Positions 1 through 5,120 of a stretch of DNA of 5,120 bases are shown in pieces. A program made the translations under genes and the position numbers. Source of the stretch: an uncultured Candidatus Competibacteraceae bacterium (lineage in GTDB: Bacteria; Pseudomonadota; Gammaproteobacteria; Competibacterales; Competibacteraceae); contig CALMNY010000113.1 of NCBI GenBank assembly GCA_937872125.1, forward strand, positions 1 through 5,120, in the 5' to 3' direction. The notes beneath the pieces were generated by a model. It saw only the letters and a program-made list of their open reading frames with translations. It did no database searches and was not told the origin of the DNA. Position 1 is the first letter of the stretch. Each line of letters opens with the position of its first letter.

Positions 1-2378
1 GGTTGCGGCGCTTCGCCCGGCGGCATCTGTTGAAACGCGATTTCCAGTTCATACAGGCTGTCGTTGCGGGCTTCGTCCACCCGCGGCGCCTGGCTGGTCG
101 GACCGATGAACAGGCCGGAAAACAGAGTGGACAGGCTGGGATGGTGCTGCCAGTAGGTCAACAGACTGCGCAGCAGCTCAGGCCGGCGCAGGAACGGGCT
201 GTCAGTCGGCGTCGCCCCGCCCAAGGTGACGTGATTGCCGCCGCCGGTGCCGGTGTGGCGGCCATCCAGCATGAACTTCTCCGTCCCCAGCCGCGCCAGC
301 CGCGCATCTTCGTACAGCCCTTCGATATTCTGCTTCAGTTCCTGCCAGTCGCCGGCGGGATGAATGTTGACCTCGATCACGCCCGGATCGGGGGTGACCG
401 CCAGCTTGCGCACCCGCCAGTCCGGCGGCGGCGCGTAGCCCTCGACCAGCACCGGCATTTGCAGTTCGGCGGCGGTCTGCTCGACGCAGGCCAGCAGGTC
501 GAGATAGTGCTCCCACTGGCTCAACGGCGGCATGAACACGAACAGATGACCGTCGCGCGGCTCCACGCACAGCGCAGTGTGGATCACCGCACTGCCATCC
601 ACCGCCGGCTGCTCCTGAAAATCGCCGCGCGGGGTCGGACCGCCGCCCTGGAGAAACGCGCTGTAGCGGCGCATGACTTCGCCATGGGTATCGCCCAGCG
701 CGGCGCGAAACTCGAACAGCGACTGCGGATGCGGGATTTCCCGGTCGGTTTCCGCCACCCAGGGTAGCGCCGCCAGCGGCAGGCGGTAACCCATCGGCGA
801 GTCGCCCGGCATCAGGTACAGATGCTCGCGGCGCAGCGCCCACGGCCCGCTGAGCCAGCCATGATCCGCATCATCCCAGCGCAGCGGCAGGGCGTAACCC
901 GTCGCCTGGTTCATACCGCGTTCCAGCAACAGCGCCAGCCGTCGCCGCTCCTCGTCGTCCTTGAGGTCGAACTTCAGCGGGTCCACGTTGACCGGCAGGG
1001 TGCGCTCCTTCCACAGGTAGTAATACACGTCTTCATAACCGGGAATCAGGCGCTCGGCGCTCACGCCCAGCCGCCGGGTTAGTTCCGTCGCAAACGCCTG
1101 CGCCTGCTCCGGGCCGAAACCCTGGGCCTTTTCGTCATCAGCGATCCAGCGCGGGTCATGCCACAGCGGCAACCCGTCGCTGCGCCAGTAGCAGGCCAGC
1201 GCCCAGCGCGGCAGCGATTCGCCGGGATACCACTTCCCCTGGCTGTAGTGCAGAAAACCATTCGGCGCGAAACGGTCGCGCAACTTCTTCAACAGCCGGC
1301 CCGCCAGCTTGCGCTTGGTCGGCCCCACCGCCGCGATGGTCCATTCCGCGCCGTCCATGTCGTCAATCGAGACAAACGTCGGCTCGCCGCCCATGGTCAG
1401 GCGCACGTCGCCCGCCACCAGCCGCACATCTACGTCATGGCCCAGTTGCTCGATGCGCGCCCATTGCGCCTCGCTGTAGGGCTTGGTGACGCGCGGGTCC
1501 TCGTGGATGCGGTCCACCGTCATGGCGAAATCGAATTCCGTCTCGCATGGATCGGTGTAACCGGTCACCGGTGCGGCGCTGGGCGGGGTCGGGGTGCAGG
1601 CCAGCGGAATGTGGCCCTCGCCGGCGAACAGGCCGGAAGTCGGGTCCAGCCCCAGCCAGCCAGCGCCCGGCACGAACACCTCGGCCCAGGCGTGCAGGTC
1701 GGTGAAATCGGCGGCGGGACCGGACGGGCCGTCGAGCGACTTGATATCAGCGGTGAGCTGGATCAAATAGCCGGACACGAAGCGCGCCGCCAGCCCCAGA
1801 TGCCGCAGGATCTGCACCAGCAGCCAGGCCGAGTCGCGGCACGAGCCGCTGCGTTTCTCCAGCGTCTCCTCGCAGGTCTGCACGCCCGGCTCCATGCGGA
1901 TGACATAGGCGATTTCCCGGTTCAGCCGCCAGTTGATCTCGACCAGGAAATCAACGATTCGCTGCGGATCGCGGTCCACGCTGGCCACCCATTCGCGCAG
2001 CAGCGGCCCGTCGTCCTCGATTTCCAGATAGGGCGTCAACTCCCGGCGCAGGGTCGGTTCGTAATCAAACGGATCATGCTCGGCGTAACTTTCGACGAAG
2101 AAATCGAAGGGATTGATGACCGTCATTTCGGCGACCAGATCCACGGCGATCTTCAGTTCCCGGATTTTGTCCGGGAACACCAGCCGGGCCTGGAAATTGC
2201 CGAAGGGGTCCTGCATCCAGTTGATGAAATGCTGGGGCGGCTCGATCCGGAGCGAATAGGCGTGAATGGGAGTGCGAGCGTGCGCGGCGGGGCGCAAGCG
2301 GATGACGTGCGGCGAGAGATTGACTGGGCGGTCGAAGCGGTACGTCGTGCGATGGTGGAGCGCAACACGGATGGCCAT
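1..2378 (-). CDS. Transglutaminase-like protease fused to DUF2126 putative amidoligase (C-terminus beyond window)
   Basis: The frame is open without a stop from the ATG at 2378 down to base 3, giving 792 codons. DUF2126 fusion proteins are usually about 1,100 residues, so roughly 300 or more are missing off the left edge. The start [19 protein letters not shown] is typical of the bacterial transglutaminase N-terminal domain (about 1-95). The peptidase-like core follows, with [11 protein letters not shown] carrying C180, DLHAWAEVF carrying H229 and [10 protein letters not shown] carrying D245, so the catalytic triad looks intact. From about residue 290 the protein is DUF2126: DPRVTKPY (294-301), [14 protein letters not shown] (334-347), [12 protein letters not shown] (376-387), [19 protein letters not shown] (517-535), [17 protein letters not shown] (705-721) and [15 protein letters not shown] (757-771). 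Pfam describes DUF2126 as a putative amidoligase related to glutamine synthetase. The GTGGGNH stretch resembles that fold's nucleotide/glutamate-binding loop, which is my inference. The start is supported by AAGGA six bases upstream. There is no signal peptide or membrane segment in the part seen, so it is probably cytoplasmic. It is transcribed divergently from the ATP-grasp/alpha-E operon. The family is near certain; substrate and reaction are unknown. Confidence 0.95.
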   Translation of the reverse strand, partial: MAIRVALHHRTTYRFDRPVNLSPHVIRLRPAAHARTPIHAYSLRIEPPQHFINWMQDPFGNFQARLVFPDKIRELKIAVDLVAEMTVINPFDFFVESYAEHDPFDYEPTLRRELTPYLEIEDDGPLLREWVASVDRDPQRIVDFLVEINWRLNREIAYVIRMEPGVQTCEETLEKRSGSCRDSAWLLVQILRHLGLAARFVSGYLIQLTADIKSLDGPSGPAADFTDLHAWAEVFVPGAGWLGLDPTSGLFAGEGHIPLACTPTPPSAAPVTGYTDPCETEFDFAMTVDRIHEDPRVTKPYSEAQWARIEQLGHDVDVRLVAGDVRLTMGGEPTFVSIDDMDGAEWTIAAVGPTKRKLAGRLLKKLRDRFAPNGFLHYSQGKWYPGESLPRWALACYWRSDGLPLWHDPRWIADDEKAQGFGPEQAQAFATELTRRLGVSAERLIPGYEDVYYYLWKERTLPVNVDPLKFDLKDDEERRRLALLLERGMNQATGYALPLRWDDADHGWLSGPWALRREHLYLMPGDSPMGYRLPLAALPWVAETDREIPHPQSLFEFRAALGDTHGEVMRRYSAFLQGGGPTPRGDFQEQPAVDGSAVIHTALCVEPRDGHLFVFMPPLSQWEHYLDLLACVEQTAAELQMPVLVEGYAPPPDWRVRKLAVTPDPGVIEVNIHPAGDWQELKQNIEGLYEDARLARLGTEKFMLDGRHTGTGGGNHVTLGGATPTDSPFLRRPELLRSLLTYWQHHPSLSTLFSGLFIGPTSQAPRVDEARNDSLYELEIAFQQMPPGEAPQ

Positions 2379-2384
2379 GGCCTG

Positions 2385-2390
2385 TCCTTC
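2385..2390 (-). promoter_or_regulatory. Ribosome binding site of the transglutaminase-DUF2126 gene
   Basis: Read on the minus strand this is GAAGGA, followed by CAGGCC and then the ATG at 2378. A strong Shine-Dalgarno core at the ideal distance fixes the start. The protein begins directly with the conserved N-terminal motif of the family, which agrees. Confidence 0.8.
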
Positions 2391-2410
2391 ACGATGGGCG
2401 AATAATGGGG

Positions 2411-2423
2411 GCGCATTATGCGC
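2411..2423. promoter_or_regulatory. 13-bp palindrome over the -10 box, possible operator
   Basis: GCGCATTATGCGC has two perfect six-base arms (GCGCAT and ATGCGC) around a single central T. It completely covers the predicted -10 hexamer of the minus-strand gene. A related copy, GGCGAATAATG at 2397-2407, matches GGCGCATTATG at 2410-2420 in nine of eleven positions, so the site may be part of a two-copy binding region offset by 13 bp. A repressor here would block the minus-strand gene directly. No known regulator consensus is recognised. Confidence 0.3.
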
Positions 2424-2443
2424 GGTTGAATTACCCTGGCCAA
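2415..2443 (-). promoter_or_regulatory. Predicted sigma70-type promoter of the transglutaminase-DUF2126 gene
   Basis: Read on the minus strand, TTGGCC (2443-2438, four of six matches to TTGACA) is followed after exactly 17 bases by CATAAT (2420-2415, five of six matches to TATAAT). Initiation would fall near 2408 and give a leader of about 30 bases that includes the ribosome site. The spacing and position suit a simple housekeeping promoter. A second AT-rich box, ATTATT near 2406-2401, could be an alternative -10 element. This is predicted from sequence only. Confidence 0.5.
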
Positions 2444-2494
2444 TGCAAGCGGCGTTCCGCACACGGTTGCTGATAGTTCCAATAGGTTCGCCGG

Positions 2495-2500
2495 TATACT
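2495..2500 (+). promoter_or_regulatory. Possible -10 box for the ATP-grasp/alpha-E operon
   Basis: TATACT matches TATAAT at five of six positions and is the best plus-strand -10 candidate between the divergent genes. No good -35 box lies 16-18 bases upstream: TTGCTG at 2467-2472 is 22 bases away. The promoter may therefore be weak, need an activator, or lie elsewhere. If used, it leaves a leader of about 150 bases before the ATP-grasp start. Confidence 0.25.
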
Positions 2501-2643
2501 TGCACCCCTCCCGTGCAGCACGCTGCGGTTCAGCATTCGTTTGGTGCAACGGACGCCATGATTTACCGCGCCAACCCGCTCGGACGGGATTGGCTTGGAT
2601 TTTGCTGAATCCGAACGCAACGTCCACCGAATACGCCGATGCC

Positions 2644-2648
2644 AAGGA
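2644..2648 (+). promoter_or_regulatory. Ribosome binding site deciding the ATP-grasp start
   Basis: AAGGA lies eight bases before the ATG at 2657. The in-frame ATG at 2639, six codons earlier, has only CCACCGAATACGCCG before it, with no Shine-Dalgarno match, and the ribosome site lies inside that longer reading. This favours 2657. Confidence 0.7.
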
Positions 2649-2656
2649 CCACGACC

Positions 2657-4114
2657 ATGACCATCGAGTGGCAACACTACGCCGCGACGGATTCCTATTA
2701 CGACGAGCTGATCGCCAGCGCGACGGGGCCGCGCCCGGCGGCGCGCGCCCTGTGCGAATACCTGGCTTCCCTGAGCGACGAAGAACTGCGCGAGCGCAAG
2801 ACCGCCGCTGAACTCGCCATTCTGGTGATGGGCATCACCTTCACCGTCTACACCGAGGGCGGCAGCATTGACCGGGCCTGGCCGTTCGACATCGTGCCGC
2901 GCATCATCCCCAGACACGAATGGGATCGCACCGAGGCGGGCTTGAAACAGCGGGTGCTGGCACTCAACCTGTTCATTGACGATCTTTACCACGAGCAGAA
3001 GATTATCCAGGACGGCATCTTCCCCGCCGAGGTGCTGGCGCAGTCGGTCAACTTCCGCCCGCAATGCGTCGGCGTCAGCCCCCGTTACGGGGTCTGGGCG
3101 CACATCTGCGGCTCCGATCTGGTGCGCGACAAGGACGGCACGATTTATGTGCTGGAGGACAACCTGCGCGTCCCATCGGGCGTGTCCTACATGCTGGAAA
3201 ACCGGGTCGTCACCAAGCGGGTGTTCCCGGAACTGTTCGAGCACCAACGCATTCAGCCGGTGGACGACTACACCCTGCGCCTGTACGACCTGCTGGCCTC
3301 GCTGTCGCCCCGGCCCGGCGATCATCCGACCGTGGTCGTGCTCACCCCCGGCATCTACAACTCGGCTTATTTCGAGCATTCCTATCTGGCGCAGCAGATG
3401 GGCGTGGAACTGGTGGAAGGCAGCGACCTGGAAGTGGGCGACGACGATTGCGTCTACATGCGCACCATCGAGGGGCTGGAGCGGGTGGACGTGATCTACC
3501 GGCGCATTGACGACCTGTTCCTGGACCCGGAAGCGTTCCGGCCCGATTCCACGCTGGGCGTCAAGGGCCTGATGCGGTCCTGGCGCGCGGGCAACGTGGC
3601 GCTGGCCAACGCACCGGGCGCGGGCGTGGCCGATGACAAGGTGGTCTACGCCTTCGTGCCGGAGATTATCAAGTACTACCTCGATCAGGACCCGCTCATC
3701 GCCAACGTACCGTCCTGGCTGTGCATGCGGGACAAGGATCGGGACTATGTGCTGGCCAACCTGGACAAACTGGTGGTGAAGCCGGCCAACGAATCCGGCG
3801 GCTACGGGATGCTGGTCGGGCCGCACGCCACGCCGGCTGAACGCAAGCGTTTCGCCGAACTGATTCAGAAAGACCCGCGCAACTACATCGCCCAGCCGAC
3901 GCTGGCGCTGTCCACCTCGCCGACCCTGTGCGATGACCGCATGGAGCCGCGCCATGTGGATTTGCGGCCGTTCATCCTGTCCGGTGGCCCTCCCACCTAC
4001 GTCACCACCGGCGGCCTGACCCGAGTGGCGCTCAAAAAAGGTTCGCTGGTCGTGAACTCCTCGCAGGGCGGGGGCAGCAAAGACACCTGGATCGTGGCTA
4101 CCGAGGGCCTCTAA
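2657..4114 (+). CDS. Circularly permuted ATP-grasp protein (COG2308 family)
   Basis: This protein of 485 residues is a full-length member of the circularly permuted ATP-grasp family (Pfam CP_ATPgrasp, formerly DUF404/DUF407). ATP-grasp enzymes join a carboxylate to an amine through an acyl-phosphate using ATP; the substrate of this family is not established. Visible family motifs in order are PFDIVPRIIP (about residues 76-85), LNLFIDDLYHEQKI, RYGVWAHICGSDLVRD, then VLEDNLRVPSGVSYMLENR with likely metal-binding E167 and N169 plus R171. These are followed by VVLTPGIYNSAYFEHSYLA, VDVIYRRIDD, LANAPGAGVADDK, LVVKPANESGGYGM with K375 and the glycine-rich loop 381-384, RHVDLRPF (432-439) and NSSQGGGSKDTW (467-478). 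The metal-site segment lies ahead of the lysine/glycine-loop segment, the reverse of ordinary ATP-grasp enzymes, which is the permutation. There is no signal peptide, so it is probably cytoplasmic. The start at 2657 is chosen from the AAGGA; 2639 would add six residues (MPRTTT). It is the first gene of a tight two-gene operon with the alpha-E gene. Confidence 0.95.
   Translation: MTIEWQHYAATDSYYDELIASATGPRPAARALCEYLASLSDEELRERKTAAELAILVMGITFTVYTEGGSIDRAWPFDIVPRIIPRHEWDRTEAGLKQRVLALNLFIDDLYHEQKIIQDGIFPAEVLAQSVNFRPQCVGVSPRYGVWAHICGSDLVRDKDGTIYVLEDNLRVPSGVSYMLENRVVTKRVFPELFEHQRIQPVDDYTLRLYDLLASLSPRPGDHPTVVVLTPGIYNSAYFEHSYLAQQMGVELVEGSDLEVGDDDCVYMRTIEGLERVDVIYRRIDDLFLDPEAFRPDSTLGVKGLMRSWRAGNVALANAPGAGVADDKVVYAFVPEIIKYYLDQDPLIANVPSWLCMRDKDRDYVLANLDKLVVKPANESGGYGMLVGPHATPAERKRFAELIQKDPRNYIAQPTLALSTSPTLCDDRMEPRHVDLRPFILSGGPPTYVTTGGLTRVALKKGSLVVNSSQGGGSKDTWIVATEGL
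4103..4106 (+). promoter_or_regulatory. Ribosome binding site of the alpha-E gene, inside the ATP-grasp gene
   Basis: GAGG, within GAGGG, lies in the last codons of the ATP-grasp gene about ten bases before the ATG at 4117. With only two bases between the stop at 4112-4114 and this ATG, translation is probably coupled. Confidence 0.5.
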
Positions 4115-4116
4115 CC

Positions 4117-5085
4117 ATGCTATCGCGCGTCGCTCAAAACATTTATTGGATGACCCGCTACGTCGAACGGGCCGAGGACACCGCCCGGCTGATCAACGTC
4201 AACACCAACCTGCTGCTGGACCTGCCGCGCAATACGACCTTCGGCTGGCTGCCGCTGATTTTTATCATCGGCGCCGAGAAGTTGTTTTTTGACAAGGATC
4301 CGCACCGGCTGGTCGACGAGGCCACCGTGGTCAAATTCCTGATCAACGACCGCGAGCATCCGAGTTCGATCATCGCCAGTCTGGCCGCCGCCCGCGAGAA
4401 TCTGCGCACCACCCGCGACATCGTGCCGCGGGAAGCGTGGGAACAGATCAACAGCCTGTACATCTACGCCCGTGATCACACGCCCAGCCGACGCGGTCGC
4501 TATGAATTCCTGCGGCGGGTGATTCAGGGCGCGCAACAGATCGGCGGCCTGCTGGCCGGCGAGATGAGCCGCACTGCCGCCTATGATTTCGTGCGCCTGG
4601 GGCATTATCTGGAACGCGCCGACATGACCACCCGCATTCTGGACGTGCGGTCGGCCAATTTATTGTCGCGCGCCCGCCAGAGCCAGAGCCAGGTTCAAAC
4701 CCAAACCTCGGCCGCCGCGCCGGAGGAGCAGGACCCGTTTGACAGCATCCAGTGGATGAGCGTGCTGAAATCGCTGAGCGCCTATCAGATGTACCGCCAG
4801 CAGGTGCGGATGCGGGTCAATGGGCCGGATGTGCTGAAATTCCTGTTGCAGGATGAATACTTCCCACGCGCCGTAGCGTTCTGTCTACGGCAACTGGACA
4901 TCTGCCTGCGCAAGCTGCCCCGCCACGATGCGGCGCTGGCCGCTCTCGCCGCGCTCCAGCAAAAACTGAACGCAGCGACGGTGCCGGAATTGACCCGTGA
5001 GGGATTACACGACTTCATTGATGAGGTGCAAGTCGGCTTGGGTGAATTGCACGATCAGATCGCCGCCGCCTATTTCGCCCATTAG
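4117..5085 (+). CDS. Alpha-E domain protein (DUF403, COG2307 family)
   Basis: This 322-residue, mostly helical protein has the usual length of the alpha-E family, named for a conserved Glu-Arg pair. The family opening is clear: MLSRVAQNIYWMTRYVERAE, with the pair at E17-R18. A second, equivalent motif, GHYLERADMTTRILDVRS, has E166-R167, so the protein looks like an internal duplication of a helical unit. A low-complexity segment, QSQSQVQTQTSAAAPEEQ (188-205), is probably a flexible linker before the C-terminal helices that start near DPFDSIQWMSVLKSL. No catalytic activity is established for the family. It is almost always found beside a circularly permuted ATP-grasp gene, or fused to it, and is thought to be its partner. 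Here it starts two bases after that gene's stop and ends just before a hairpin. There is no signal peptide or membrane segment; the hydrophobic run near LPLIFIIGAEKLFF is too short and sits within a helical domain. Confidence 0.94.
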   Translation: MLSRVAQNIYWMTRYVERAEDTARLINVNTNLLLDLPRNTTFGWLPLIFIIGAEKLFFDKDPHRLVDEATVVKFLINDREHPSSIIASLAAARENLRTTRDIVPREAWEQINSLYIYARDHTPSRRGRYEFLRRVIQGAQQIGGLLAGEMSRTAAYDFVRLGHYLERADMTTRILDVRSANLLSRARQSQSQVQTQTSAAAPEEQDPFDSIQWMSVLKSLSAYQMYRQQVRMRVNGPDVLKFLLQDEYFPRAVAFCLRQLDICLRKLPRHDAALAALAALQQKLNAATVPELTREGLHDFIDEVQVGLGELHDQIAAAYFAH

Positions 5086-5094
5086 CTCGCTGAT

Positions 5095-5117
5095 TGAACC
5101 GGCCCGCCGCCGGTTCA
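5095..5117 (+). terminator. Probable operon terminator hairpin (truncated by window end)
   Basis: TGAACCGGC (5095-5103) and GCCGGTTCA (5109-5117) form a perfect nine-base-pair stem around a five-base CCGCC loop. The stem begins nine bases after the alpha-E stop codon, where an intrinsic terminator is expected. Only GAA follows before the window ends, so a T-tract cannot be confirmed. No T-tract is seen on the other side for minus-strand termination either. It could instead be a repeat or a processing hairpin. Confidence 0.5.
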
Positions 5118-5120
5118 GAA

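Larger units (their letters stand above)
2379..2656. other. Divergent intergenic control region
   Basis: These 278 bp separate the two divergent start codons and must hold the promoters of both transcription units. The left third holds the minus-strand promoter, ribosome site and palindrome. The middle holds a TATACT box for the plus strand and a small inverted repeat, CGTGCAGCACG, at 2512-2522. The right part (2523-2640) shows only a 16-codon open frame without a convincing ribosome site. No tRNA, small RNA or riboswitch is recognised. The stretch is less GC-rich than its flanks, as expected of regulatory DNA. Confidence 0.7.

Noticed and set aside
3..767. Open frame of 254 codons on the plus strand
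   Set aside because: It is antisense to the conserved DUF2126 motifs such as [15 protein letters not shown] and [10 protein letters not shown]; the product is Arg/Gln-rich without a domain.
1158..2405. Open frame of 415 codons on the plus strand opposite the transglutaminase-DUF2126 gene
   Set aside because: The minus-strand frame here encodes the catalytic triad and continuous DUF2126 motifs. The plus-strand product has no recognisable domain and is a GC-driven shadow.
2558..2608. 16-codon open frame in the divergent intergenic region as a gene or leader peptide
   Set aside because: There is no convincing Shine-Dalgarno sequence, no runs of one amino acid typical of attenuator leaders, and no clear terminator hairpin after it. 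Kept only as a low-interest observation.
2639..2656. Six-codon N-terminal extension of the ATP-grasp protein from the ATG at 2639
   Set aside because: No ribosome site precedes 2639, and the only good one (AAGGA at 2644-2648) lies inside this extension and serves the ATG at 2657.
2153..3955. Open frame of 600 codons on the minus strand, antisense to the ATP-grasp gene
   Set aside because: It lies opposite a clear full-length ATP-grasp gene and also overlaps the start of the DUF2126 fusion gene in another frame. Its product is rich in His, Arg, Gln and Val without family motifs, as expected of the shadow frame of a GC-rich gene.
4120..4605. Minus-strand open frame of 161 codons opposite the alpha-E gene
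   Set aside because: It is antisense to the conserved alpha-E N-terminal half, has no domain of its own and no ribosome site was evident.

Overview
The window is GC-rich, densely coding DNA with short intergenic gaps and Shine-Dalgarno-type ribosome sites. This suggests a high-GC Gram-negative bacterium, probably a beta- or gammaproteobacterium, but nothing here fixes the genus. There are no RNA genes, insertion sequences, CRISPR arrays or phage genes.

Layout. Positions 1-2378 (minus strand) hold the first 792 codons of a very large gene that runs off the left edge. It encodes a bacterial transglutaminase-like protease domain with an apparently complete Cys-His-Asp triad (C180, H229, D245), fused to a DUF2126 putative amidoligase region. 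Positions 2379-2656 are a 278-bp divergent intergenic region. It contains a good sigma70-like promoter for the minus-strand gene, with a 13-bp palindrome over its -10 box, and a weaker promoter candidate for the plus strand. Positions 2657-4114 (+) encode a circularly permuted ATP-grasp protein of 485 residues. Two bases later, positions 4117-5085 (+) encode an alpha-E (DUF403) protein of 322 residues. A 9-bp perfect hairpin at 5095-5117 lies 9 bp after that stop codon and probably ends the two-gene operon.

How the genes fit together. The ATP-grasp/alpha-E pair and transglutaminase-DUF2126 proteins are known from comparative genomics to occur together, and have been proposed to make and process a peptide or amide-linked product. 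The proposed roles are ATP-grasp and glutamine-synthetase-like amidoligases forming amide bonds, a transglutaminase-fold peptidase cleaving or transferring them, and alpha-E as a helical partner. Substrate and product are, as far as I know, not established. The window therefore holds the core of a conserved but biochemically obscure system, in a divergent arrangement with a shared control region.

Limits: the large gene lacks its C-terminus, the hairpin is cut off before any T-tract could be seen, and all family assignments come from motif recognition by eye.
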